64,000 bases of DNA, from the NCBI GenBank assembly GCA_002049455.2, contig KV918873.1, forward strand, positions 1 to 64,000, given 5' to 3'. The notes under the pieces were generated by a model, which worked only from the letters and a program-made list of their open reading frames with translations, ran no database searches and was not told the origin of the DNA. The translations under genes and the position numbers were made by a program. The DNA comes from Porphyra umbilicalis. Taxonomy: Eukaryota; Rhodophyta; Bangiophyceae; Bangiales; Bangiaceae. Positions 21,601 to 30,639 of the stretch are shown here, piece after piece (position 1 is the stretch's first letter; each line of letters begins with the position of its first letter).

Positions 21601-22864
21601 TCACCTTGAGCACGTAGTTCTCGGACTCGTTGACCGAACCGATGACAGACGCGTTGCTCAACACCCCGCTTGAGAGTACCGCCTCTCCATCGCTGAGGAT
21701 GTAGCAGGCGTCTCCGACAAACACCACCGCTCCGCCGCGGCGGTCGACCGCACGCACAGACAACAGGTTGTCCGTGAGGTCTGGCACGAGCATGGCCTCA
21801 CCGAGGACCATTCGTACCTTGGTGTTGCCCGCCTTCACGTCCATGGAGACGTATCCGTGCCCCTTAATGGACACCTTGTGACCGTCAGCCAGAGTGACCT
21901 TGGCCCCGCTCCCCGACGTATTGACGGTGAAGCCCTTGTCCCCGGCGGCCATATGGTTGGTCGCGCCGGAGTCCAGCACCCAGGTCGACATCCCACTGGT
22001 GCTCTTGGGAGTCTTGTGCTCCCCGGCCTGGCCTGCCGACGCGGCGTAGGCCAATGCGGCACGGGGAGGTGCACCACCGCCCCCGCCACCATCCCGACGC
22101 CCGCCGTTTGGCTTCTTGTTGCCCCTGGCGTCGTCGGCCTTCTTCTTGAGGCAGTCGCGCTTCATATGCCCTTTCTTGTCGCAGTAGTAGCACACGACCG
22201 CCTTCTTGTCCCACGGCTTTTTGGTAGCCGATGCCGCAAACGCTTGCGACTTGACGCCAGTCGACGACGACGACCGCCCTCGGCTGGCCCGCTGCTCCAC
22301 CGTGAGCAGCTTGGCGCTAACTTCGGCGAGGTTGCGCTTCCCGTCCATGTTCTCCAGCACGGTCTTGATCATGTCGTACTCTGTTGGAAGACCCGACAGG
22401 ATCTGCAGCACGAGTGTGTTCTCGTCCACCTGGTTGCCCAGCATGGCGAGTTCTTGGCGGAGGCCCTTGGCGCGCGACGTGTACTTGATGATGTTCTCGT
22501 CGCCGTCCTTCTTGAGGTTGCTCAGCTCGTGCATGAGCTGCAGCAGCCGTGCGTTGTCACGCGCCTCAAATATGTCCTTGAGCGCGTCCCACGCGTCCTT
22601 GGCTGTACTGACCGCCGTCACCGAATGGAGATGAACCGGCTTGACCGACATCTGGATGGTCGCCAACGCCGACTCGTTCATGATGTCCCACGCGTCCGCC
22701 ACCAAGTTGCCCTTGGAATCACTCCCGGACGCGGGGCGGTCCGTCACGACCGCCGACCAGACCTTCTCCTTGATAAGCTGTGCACGGCAGTACACGGCCC
22801 AGACCTTGTAATCGTCGTCCAGCTGCGCAAAGCGAGGGCCACCGTAGCGCCCGTACTCCGATAT
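18692..22864 (-). CDS. Copia-1 Gag-Pol polyprotein
   Basis: One uninterrupted frame with domains in Copia order. Gag (UBN2-like) contains MSVKPVHLHSV and GLPTEYDMI. A CCHC knuckle CYYCDKKGHMKRDC lies near 22190-22150. The aspartic protease has LDSGATNHM near 21980, and the pre-integrase motif is LWHRRFNHLG. Integrase shows HTD, then DSTGF, and QQNGKAERANR. Reverse transcriptase shows YKARLVAQGF and YVDDLIVAG near 19680-19650. RNase H shows DADWAGD, STAEAEYVA and DGLTKALPG. Integrase before RT confirms Ty1/Copia. The codon matching the ATG start of Copia-2 is ATA here (22864-22862). The frame stays open upstream through the primer binding site and LTR, so initiation is unclear. The polyprotein ends with TAA at 18694-18692. 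Confidence 0.92.
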   Translation of the reverse strand: MSEYGRYGGPRFAQLDDDYKVWAVYCRAQLIKEKVWSAVVTDRPASGSDSKGNLVADAWDIMNESALATIQMSVKPVHLHSVTAVSTAKDAWDALKDIFEARDNARLLQLMHELSNLKKDGDENIIKYTSRAKGLRQELAMLGNQVDENTLVLQILSGLPTEYDMIKTVLENMDGKRNLAEVSAKLLTVEQRASRGRSSSSTGVKSQAFAASATKKPWDKKAVVCYYCDKKGHMKRDCLKKKADDARGNKKPNGGRRDGGGGGGAPPRAALAYAASAGQAGEHKTPKSTSGMSTWVLDSGATNHMAAGDKGFTVNTSGSGAKVTLADGHKVSIKGHGYVSMDVKAGNTKVRMVLGEAMLVPDLTDNLLSVRAVDRRGGAVVFVGDACYILSDGEAVLSSGVLSNASVIGSVNESENYVLKVTPVKASASAASTRMDGEAELWHRRFNHLGFENLKRVVGMVDGIPASVADAKRILGTVCVPCVDGKMALSPHHRSTTTSTKCELVHTDVEGPLTESLGGSVYFMTLMEDSTGFITATPIKTKGMVPDVIKARITQLETLTGLKVKRVRHDGAKEYVSHDLKAWYDNKGITSEKTAPYSSQQNGKAERANRYIMERVRAALLDAGAEEELWAEALSSVIHVLSRSPKAGQDVTPLEALTGRRPDVKGFRVWGSRAWALKPKQQQRKLEPRTDVGRFVGYTVGVKAYRILEDDSNKIFERRDVLMEEIPRKTMNKTSVSGSSASPCLTAWTDGDKQDGAMNMLDAEVPSGDEYAPQQSSESDGAPEKEAVHDAEDGDDDDDNEDAAAPEGHQVLPDSTTESDDDGAQAPRRSRRKPAPKVTWWESNPKAYVAAGPLGDAKSAWDLSKPPTNAKEARARSDWPLWKAAEKEEYLAHKKLGTWSKTKNNNKRKAVKTRYVYDIKRDSEGNVKRYKARLVAQGFNQVPGRDFDETWAPVPSSATTRALFAVAAAKDWEVHHVDVKTAFLNAKMDKEMYINLPEGTEPGEAHEVFRLNLALYGTKQAGRLWGIKLDKELKATGAVRSKVDPCLYTWSHPVHGLVYILVYVDDLIVAGKSLDGVQAVKNSVSATFDVRDMGEVKDFIGMKVMRDRAAKTLTLSNPGHAIALLEAFGMSNSTPNKTPMVSGAKLAKTGENLLPDGNRYAELVGSLLYLSTTTRPDIAFAVGVLSRYMACPEEDHMRAAKGVLRYLRGATRLGVAYGTYKPLQGYVDADWAGDVDARRSTTGFIFTLNGGPVSWASKRQSTVATSTAEAEYVAAAMATKEALWLRKLLSALGVDGGAVPMGEDNQACLALVNNPEATGRTKHVDVAYHMVRDYVARGDVTFYFLPSAEMPADGLTKALPGPAFKAFRDAAGVGPDLGVAAGALEPDLAC

Positions 22865-23006
22865 GACGACAACAACCGCGCTCCGAGGCGCGACACTGAC
22901 GACGTGGGAGGCTAAGCCCGCCCGCCCGACGCCGGAACACACAGCAGCCCAACGAGCGCCGTGCCGCAAACGATAGAGCGGAAGGCGACGATCACCACCA
23001 GCGACA

Positions 23007-23020
23007 CTGGGCCCATAACC
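23007..23020 (-). other. Copia-1 primer binding site (initiator tRNA-Met half)
   Basis: The - strand reads GGTTATGGGCCCAG just inside the 5' LTR. This complements the anticodon stem-loop of eukaryotic initiator tRNA-Met rather than its 3' end. That is the half-tRNA priming known from Drosophila copia. The same 14 bases occur in Copia-2. Confidence 0.85.
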
Positions 23021-23387
23021 CGTGAAGTGGATGATGTTGAGTGGGTGCGTTATTTTACTAGGCACTGCGTTCCCAGGCCTGCGAAGGCGTGCCTGATATC
23101 CCCCAGGCCGCCTCAGCCGCAGGGCCTTCCCAGGCACCCCCAATGGCGCGGCCGACAAGGCCCGCACGGCACCTCCCAGGGCAGCTCCCGCACCTCCGGA
23201 GGGCGCCCACAGCCTCACACTCCAGGCGCCGCTCCCCACACAAATCTCCCCCGGAGCTCAACCCCTAATGGGTTCCCCGCTGAAAGATCTACAATCAAGT
23301 ACATGCAGTGTCACCACACAAATACAAAGACTTACGACTTACGCAAGGGCCAATTGTCCCTGGGGGACTGCGGAAGTACACTTCACA
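23021..23387 (-). repeat. Copia-1 5' LTR (single)
   Basis: A 367-base block between the primer binding site and the resumed gene. The + strand begins CGTGAAGT and ends ACTTCACA. This is an 8-base inverted pair if the first base was T, giving TG...CA ends. It shares a layout with the Copia-2 LTR, including CCTGATAT followed by CCCCAGGC, and GGAGCTCA. A second copy was not found. Confidence 0.7.
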
Positions 23388-24992
23388 GGGCGTTTCACGG
23401 GTGGCACCAGGCGCACCACTGCGGGCGGGACTGGGTCACCCGCTTTTAGCAACGCTGTCGGCGCTTCTGTTGGCGATGGTTCGGCCGTTGTAGTTGGTAC
23501 CTCCTCGGCGAAGTGCGACGCCGATGCTCCTCGGCCTCCAACCACTCATGCGGAAGATGTGGAAGTCGCACGTGTCGATGACGTCTGGCAGCGGCCGTCG
23601 TGGTCTTCTCTGTGGCGTGGGCGGCGCGCCCGAGTCCACCACTCGGCAATCGCCCAGGCGGCCAGTGGGTGCTTTGAGTGCCGTCGCGACCCCCGCGTGC
23701 GCGCTGTTATGCGTTCCGTACCTCGTGCTGTGGGCGGTTGGCGAGTCGACCAGGTGGGGCTCCTGCAGATGGGAGCTGACATTGTCGGTGTGCAGGACAC
23801 CTGCCGCCTTGCTCGGTTTGTGGCTGGCAAGACGTGTCGCCGCGTGGCTGAGTTTTTGGAGGGTCCGGGGCTCTCTCTGCTCTGCGCGTCACCGGTGGAG
23901 CAGCCGTTGCAGGACCCTGGCCTGGAAGCTGTCGGGAGTTCTGAGGCGACGGCGGGGAGTTGCGCCGGCGGGTTGGACGAGGACAGCGGGGGGTCGGCAA
24001 CGGCGTCGCAGTGCTCCCCTGCCCCGCATTGCTCTCTTTGCAGCTTTCGCGCCTCCCGTGAATCGGGCACGACCAACAGCCAGGACGACCCCTGCGCGCC
24101 GGACAAGGTGCACGACTTTGCGCCCTGCTTTCACAGCGGGGAGTGTACAGAGGAGCGGTTTCGGTGCGCGCGCACCGGGTTGGCGTGCGAGAAGACGTGT
24201 GGGTGCGCTCAGTATCGCTGGACGGCGGGCTCGCCGTCTTCGGCAGGCTTGGGCTCTGCACACTCAATCGGCGACAGTGTCCTAGCGCCTGGGTCTCGGT
24301 TGTGCGGTCGTCGCATCTGGTGTGCATGTGTGCCGCCGTCGAGGTGCGACACGGATGAGTGCCCGTGTTTCGCGGTCGACAGGGAGTGCGACCCCGATGC
24401 CTGCGACACTTGCGGTGCGCATTGGCATCCAAGCACTGGGGTCGACGGTGCGCCTCACTCACCGGATGACGGCGTGCACCGTGCCGGTGCGCAGTTACTA
24501 CGAGGAGCGGGGTTGCTGATTGCGGCTGACGTTGAGAGCGGGGGTGTCGCTGCCGGAGGCGTTGTAGGCCGCCGTCGCTGTCGCAACGTCCAACTCCAAG
24601 TCGGTGCCCGCGTTCGTTGCGTGCTTGGTCGCTCGGACGCTCACGGATTCGGTGTCTTCGCTGCTGAAGGTGCGGCGCAAGGCGACTTTGTTGGTGAGTA
24701 CGTCGGTGAACTCATCTCAAATGCGGAGGCGGCAGCGCGTGGGCGCGTGTACGACGCCAAGGGGGTGAGCTTCCTGTACTCCATCACCAAGACGGTGAAC
24801 ATAGACGCTACACGGGTGGGCAACCGGCTGAAATTCATGAACCACCGCACGACGGTGCATGCCAACGTCGAGGCGAAGCTGTCGAGCGTGTGTGGCGAGA
24901 TTAGAGTCGGGTTGTTTGCCAAGGCGCCGCTGTGTGCCGGGGAGCAGTTGTTCTTTGATTATGGATACGAGGTGCCAGGGTGGGTTGAGTGA
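23388..24992 (+). pseudogene. E(z)-like gene 1, C-terminal part (SANT, CXC, SET)
   Basis: Histone H3K27 methyltransferase family (Enhancer of zeste, PRC2 catalytic subunit). In order: the SANT-type segment DTCRLARFVAGKTCRRVAEF near 23797; a CXC pre-SET region at about 24115-24440 with ACEKTCGC, CDTDECPCF and ECDPDACDTCGA; and a SET domain at about 24590-24980 with HGFGVF, GEYVGELI, FMNHRT and LFFDYGY. The SET NHS motif reads NHR, and the segment aligned to the catalytic-channel Tyr of animal EZH2 appears to lack it, so activity is doubtful. The open frame extends left to 23268, but that part is the Copia-1 LTR. There is no native start, and the N-terminal half lies at 16429-18005. The stop is TGA at 24990-24992. 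Confidence 0.85.
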
Positions 24993-25879
24993 AGTGTGCG
25001 TGTGCTGCTTCTCACGGACCTACAGGACGCGGTGCCGTCGGCCGCCGGGGAGGTGCATCAATGAGAACCTCATGCGCGCTTCGCGTTGTGCCCTGTCCTT
25101 TGTCCTTGGAAAGGCTTTCATTTCTCCGGTGCATTGAGCGCGTCGTTTGTGCCACTGGAAACGCAGCTGAACTTGTTGTGCAATGACGACCATACGACGC
25201 GCCTCTTTTTTCTGAGCCCAGCGTGTGCGCCCGAGAGTCGACGCTAATTCGAAGACGGCTCCTATTGCGTGCACAACACAGGCCTTTCTTGTGTTCGTGT
25301 CACTTTCGAGAAAGACAAAGTCTGGTGGATATGTGCGCCACAGAGGGGGGCGGTGGAAGGGATCTTTGTAAGTTTCCTGACAGCTGTCATCCAATGATCG
25401 CGCGCCATTGCACAGTGAGCGCAATATCTCGAACACACGCAAGTGCAGTCGCACGACGAAGTTGCCGGTCGGAGACGCACACGCGCGGTGCTCACGTTGC
25501 GTTCGTTTGCCTGCTGGTGCCGGGCGCCGTCGTGGCGCCCGAAGTTGAAGAGCGGGCGCACGCGCAGTGTGTCGCTGTGCATTAACGGCGGCACCACACT
25601 GGCGCGGTCGGGAGAGCCATTTTAAGGCTCCGGGGGGCTGTAGCGGAGCCGCGCGTTGAGCGCGTAGCGCACCCGGCATCGCGCCACGACACGGGCGCTG
25701 TCGCCGACGCGGACGTGGTCGGCTTGATTTTCACATCGGGGGGGGGGTGGCACAGGCGCGCGGGAAGTGCGTGGCGGATCATCTTTCGCATCTCGACCCG
25801 GCCGCCGTCGGCGAAGGGGACGTCCGCCGACGGCGTCGCGGACGTGGTTGCCTCGGTTCGCATCTCGGAGGGGGGGTGG
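24993..25879. other. Intergenic, no gene seen
   Basis: This lies between the E(z)-like C-terminal part and the 149-bp array. ORFs are short and overlapping, and nothing is recognised. The last 200 bases are GC-rich and grade into the array. Confidence 0.5.
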
Positions 25880-27860
25880 CCAAGGCGCGGTGCTCTTGCG
25901 CGTCGTGCACGTTGCAGTGGAGCTTGTGGTGGCGGCGGCGGAGGCGGTGTGCCTGCTGGACATCTTGTCACGGCTGTTGTGGCCGTGCACGGGGTGCTGC
26001 TGGCGGTGCTGCTGCTGGTGGAAGTGCTGGCTGTCGTGGTGCTCTTGCGCGTCGTGCACGTTGCAGTGGAGCTTGTGGTGGCGGCGGCGGAGGCGGTGTG
26101 CCTGGTGGACATCTTGGCACTGCTGTTGTGGCCGTGCTCGCGGTGCTGCTGGCGGTGCTGCTGGTGGTGCAAGTGCTGGCTGTCGTGGTGCTCTTGCGCG
26201 TCGTGCACGTGGCAGTGCAGCTTGTGGTGGCGGCGGCGAAGGCGGTGTGTCTGGTGGACATCTTGGCACGGCTGTTGTGGCCGTGCTCGCGGTGCTGCTG
26301 GCGGTTTGGATGCGGGTACAAGTGCCGGCTGTCGTGGTGCTCTTGCGCGTCGTGCACGTTGCAGTGGAGCTTGTGGTGGCGGCGGCGGAGGCGGTGTGCC
26401 TGGTTGGCATCTTGGCACGGCTGTTGTGGCCGTGCTCGCGGTGCTGCTGGCGGTGCTGCTGCTGGTGCAAGTGCTGGCTGTCGTGGTGCTCTTGCGCGTC
26501 GTGCACAATGCAGTGGAGCTTGTGGTGGCGGCGGCGGAGGCGGTGCGCCTGGTTGACATCTTGGCACGGCTGTTGTGGCCGTGCACGCGGTGCTGCCGGC
26601 GGTGCTGCTGCGGGTGCAAGTGCTGGCTGTCGTGGTGCTCTTGCACGTCTTGCACGTTGCAGTGGAGCTTGTGGTGGCGGCGGCGGAGGCGGTGTGCCTG
26701 GTGGACATCTTGGCACGGCTGTTGAGGCCGTGCTGGCGGTGCTGCTGGCGGTGCTGCTGCTGGTGCAAGTGCTGGCTGTCGTGGTGCTCTTGCGTGTCGT
26801 GCACGTTGCAGTGGAGCTTGTGGTGGCGGCGGCGGAGGCGGTGTGCCTGGTGGACATCTTGGCCCGGCTGTTGTGGCCGTGCTCGCGGTGCTGCTCTGCG
26901 GTGCGGCTGTGGGTGCAAGTGCCGGCTGTCGTGGTGCTCTTGCGCGTCGTGCACGTTGCAGTGGAGCTTGAGGTGGCGGCTGCGGAGGCGGTGCGCCTGG
27001 TTGACATCTTGGCACGGCTGTTGTGGCCGTGCACGCGGTGCTGCTGGCGGTGCTGCTGCGGGTGCAAGTGCTGGCTGTCGTGGTGCTCTTGCACGTCTTG
27101 CACGTTGCAGTGGAGCTTGTGGTGGCGGCTGCGGAGGCGGTCTGCATGGTGGACTTCTTGGCACGGCTGTTGTGGCCGTGAACGCGGTGCTGCTGGCGGT
27201 GCTGCTGCTGGTGCAAGTGCTGGCTGTCGCGGTGCTCTTGCGCGTCGTGCACGCTGCAGTGGAGCTTGTGGTGGCGGCGGCGGAGGCGGTGTGCCTGGTG
27301 GACATCTTGGCACGGCTGTTGTGGCCGTGCTCGCGGTGCTGCTGGCGGTGCTGCTGCGGGTGCAAGTGCTGGCTGTCGTGGTGCTCTTGCAAGTCTTGCA
27401 CGTTGCAGTGGAGCTTGTGGTGGCGGCGGCGGAGGCGGTGTGCCTGGTTGACATCTTGGCACGGCTGTTGTGGCCGTGCTCGCGGTGCTGCTGGCGGTGC
27501 TGCTGCTGGTGCAAGTGCTGGCTGTCGTGGTGCTCTTGCGCGTCGTGCACGTTGCAGTGGAGCTTGTGCTGGCGGCGGCGGAGGCGGTGTGCCTGGTTGA
27601 CATCTTGGCACGGCTGTTGTGGCCGTGCTCGCGGTGCTGCTGGCGGTGCTGCTGCTGGTGCAAGTGCTGGCTGTCGTGGTGCTCTTGCGCGTCTTGCACG
27701 TTGCAGTGGAGCTTGTGGTGGCGGCGGCGGAGGCGGTGTGCCTGGTTGACATCTTGGCACGGCTCTTGTGGCCGTGCTGGCGGTGCTGCTGGCGGTGCTG
27801 CTGGTGGTGCAAGTGCTGGCTGTCGTGGTGCTCTTGCGCGCCGTTCAAGTGCGCGATGGC
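25880..27860. repeat. 149-bp tandem repeat, about 13 units
   Basis: CATCTTG-type landmarks recur at 25961, 26110, 26259, 26408, 26557, 26706, 26855, then about 27005, 27154, 27303, 27452, 27601 and 27750. The spacing is 149 bases, once 150. The unit has almost no stop codons. As 149 is not a multiple of three, each frame cycles through all phases. This yields overlapping open frames of 638-712 residues on the - strand and up to 660 on the + strand. They are repeat artefacts. The array ends 85 bases before the start codon of mariner-like transposase 1. Confidence 0.97.
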
Positions 27861-27944
27861 GCGCTGCTGTGGCTTTTCGAGCACGTTGCTGTGCAGGGCT
27901 TGGTCTTTGGGGAGCTAGTAACTGTGCTATCCTGACTGGCTGAG

Positions 27945-28980
27945 ATGTACAGCGTCGATATGCGTCTTATAGCTGTGACGATGTTGCGGAATGGGGTGCG
28001 CAAGAGCGTCATTTATAAGAACATTGGCGTCAAGCGGTCAACTCTCAAGCGCTGGTTCAAGTACTACCGGGAGCACGGTTCAGTATGGAGGGACCCGTTG
28101 CGGCAGAACCAGCACAAACAACAGCTGCTGGTTTGACAGGACGCTCATGACGGCCATGGTGCACCTGGTCCGAGAGCACCCGCGGGCTCTGTTACGGGAA
28201 CACTCCGAGATGCTCAAGCTGATGCGCAACCACCCCAGCGGCGAGTTTATTGCTCTGCGTGTATCGAAGAGTATGATCGACCGGCACTTGTACAAGTTAG
28301 GCTTCACACGCAAGCGCTCGCTCCGTCTCTTTCGTGAGTCGTCGGCCGCCGTGCGGCGCGTCCATGCCCTCGTCCGGGACGACATCCCCGAGCGCTGCAT
28401 CGTGTCAGTCGACGAGACACACACAGACGGTGGCGATGTCTCCCGATTTTACGGGCGGGCTTTGGCTCGCGAGCGCGACAACGTCCACGGTCGGGACCCC
28501 CGGTCGGTTCCGCCGACAAGCAGGACGATGGCGGTGTCGAGTGATGGCCGCATCTTGGGCTTCCAGTCCGTGGTGGTGGGGAGAGGCGCGCTGACGTCGG
28601 CGGACTGGCGACTGTTCCTGCAACTGCTCATCCCCAAACTGGGTGTGTATGTTCCGAGGCGCCCATGGAGCCAGCAGTCGAACAACTGCGTCGTTCTGTT
28701 CGACAATGCGCCCATCCACAACGCTGGTGGGGACACGTTCCTCGGAAACAACGGCGTCCCCTTTTTGCGTCTACCACCGTACAGTCCCGACCTGCAACCA
28801 ATCGAGGGCGTCTTCAATGACTTGAAGATTGTGATCCGGAACTTGGTGTATGTGATGCCGGACTTGTTGGACGACCCGCATTTGTTGCAGGCGACAGCGG
28901 CAAGTAAGCTCTCTCGACGCCAGATCATCGGGCAGTTCGATCGGGTTCGCAAGGTCATTGAGTCGATCATCGCCGAATAA
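27945..28980 (+). pseudogene. Tc1/mariner-type transposase 1 (frameshifted)
   Basis: IS630/Tc1/mariner superfamily. The first frame (ATG 27945) gives the helix-turn-helix, RLIAVTMLRNGVRKSVIYKN and then VKRSTLKRWFKYY. The catalytic domain (DDE_3 type) follows in the next frame to TAA at 28978-28980, with VSVDETHTDGGD, LFDNAPIHNAGGD and PPYSPDLQPIEGVFND. Against intact copy 2 (45443-46477), the linker after the RQN motif has 13 bases instead of 12 (near 28107-28119). This one-base insertion breaks the gene. All three catalytic acidic residues remain. It is preceded directly by the 149-bp array. Confidence 0.9.
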
Positions 28981-30084
28981 ATCTCACATTGTCTTCAATC
29001 TGATTCGATCTTTTGCTATGGGGAAGAGCGTCGGACATTGAATGCCCCCCGCCACGACCCTTGCTCTCCACGCCCCAGACGAGCACCAGGCGTGGCCATG
29101 CTGGATGCGCCATCTGTCCGACCCAGTCGGTCGGCAACGGACGGGCATGCAATCGGGTGGAAAGATGTCTGGCACTGTGGCACTGTGGCGACGAGCCGGA
29201 GAGGGCGGCATGTGCGGCTGGTGGCGCATTGTCGACGTACGAGTATCGATGACGTGAAGCGCATTAGTCCGGAACACGAAGTGATGCGGGCGCACTGGGC
29301 CCGAGTCCGGTGCTGAGGGCACTTCATTGCTCCAGGCTCAGACAGCGAATTACGTTTCTGTCAAGTCTCGCTGCCCTCAGTCCGCAGACGGTACTCCCGG
29401 CAGCACCCCAACGCGTTGGGATTGGTGGTCGGTGGTCATGAATGGACACGTTCGTGTCGAACCTACAGATCTCGACTGCATCAATCGTCCACAGAGGCGG
29501 TTCGCCTGGTTGAATAAAAAAATTTGAAGAAGTAGACCACAGAATCCGTCAATCTGCTGGATCTCGCTGTCGAATTCGGGCCGGGTCAGCCGTCACCGTC
29601 GTCGACACCACCGCTGTCACCGTCGAGGATCGCCATCCCTGCTGCCGATCGAATCGCACGTGCCCCCTGCCGTTGCCAGCGACTGCGCCATCCCCTCCTG
29701 CGGTGTTGAGAATCACCATTCGGAGCACGCGATCTGTGAGTTGGTGCCAAGCCCCATCCTGCACGACAAGAGACAGCTCCCCACTCATGCGCTCACCACG
29801 CGTGCTCCACTGTCTGGTGTGGTCGCTCATTCTGTCTCACAGTCTTCCGGGCGTCACGGTATGTTTGTGTGCGGGAGGCCCGATTGCCAATGGTTCTGAA
29901 TGTCGAGTATTGTTTGAAGTTCTGTTTTTTGTTCATCCCGTGGATTGCTGCAGCACGGTATACCGCCTGTGTCGCTGGGTGCAGCGTGCATGACATGATG
30001 GAATGGGTGTTGACGACCATCGTTCTGCCGTTCCTCGCTGATGTCCACGTCCCATTCTGTCACCCAGACTCCTCCAATTCAGAC
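28981..30084. other. Intergenic, no gene seen
   Basis: Mixed composition with short overlapping ORFs on both strands and no recognised domain. An A-rich run lies at 29513-29530. No terminal repeat of the mariner element could be fixed by eye. Confidence 0.5.
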
Positions 30085-30438
30085 ATGAGGACATGCGAAA
30101 CCTGCTGGGGGGTGCTGCCCATCGGCCACCAGCATCATACCGCATCTACGTGCCCGCACAACGATTTTGCTTGTCGTCATACTCTTCCTGTCGATGATGC
30201 GTTTTATCTTCCTCTGTCTGTTCATTTCCATGGTGATCTTAACGGCGGGGGTGTGTGTAACAGGATTTGCTCAGTATGCAAGGGGGTCGGCCACGAGCCG
30301 TGCTCTCAGGTACCCCGGGCTGGTCGGTGGGACCTGCGCAATGGACATGTGGTCGCTTCTCGCCCTCAACGTCCGCTGGACGCCAATGACTTTGCTTGTC
30401 CCGCTCACCATTTCGTGCCTGAGCCGCCTGTCTCATAA
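30085..30438 (+). pseudogene. CCH-C: N-terminal fragment of the CCH family
   Basis: The ATG at 30085 begins MRTCETCWGVLPIGH, then ASTC, FACRHTLPVDDAF, CSVCKGVGH, GRWDLRNGHVVAS and RPLDANDFACP. Order and spacing match the Cys/His N-terminal domain of CCH-A and CCH-B (CxxC, TC, CRxxLPV, CxxC, GH, NG, RPL, D-x-x-CP). The frame ends at 30438 after 117 residues. The conserved C-terminal block is not seen downstream, so this is a truncated copy or a first exon. GRW and NGH are shared with CCH-D rather than with A or B. Confidence 0.6.
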
Positions 30439-30639
30439 AGCGACGTTGCTCGTCGTACTCACGCCATACCACCCTTGTTCGTTGCTTTACTGTTCCAGCA
30501 TGACATGGCGCTGGTAGTCGAGTACAGTCCTCGGCAGTTCTTCTTTCAACCACGGCTACATCCCAGTCCTTCATCACAGCGTCACCGAAACCCTTCTGTT
30601 CCACAACGAATGCTTACCCGTCCTCCAGAGCAAAGCGGC

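Larger units (their letters stand above)
18692..23387 (-). mobile_element. Copia-1: Ty1/Copia retrotransposon inside E(z)-like gene 1
   Basis: A Copia-order element on the - strand. The 5' LTR (23021-23387) and primer binding site are on the right, followed by a single gag-pol frame ending at 18692. No 3' LTR is seen on the left; the expected place holds the 169-bp and CACGTG repeats instead. The element lies between the two halves of the E(z)-like gene, whose coding sequence appears to resume at or just after 23388. It is related to, but clearly diverged from, Copia-2. Confidence 0.85.

Noticed and set aside
18692..23239. Copia-1 polyprotein starting at 23239
   Set aside because: This start lies inside the LTR and upstream of the primer site. 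Homology with Copia-2 begins near 22864.
23268..23387. E(z)-like 1 C-terminal protein starting at 23268
   Set aside because: These bases belong to the Copia-1 LTR, so the ATG is not native to the gene.
25582..27884. Five 638-712-residue or similar ORFs on both strands
   Set aside because: They are read-throughs of a 149-bp tandem repeat in every phase, with no domain and no preferred frame.
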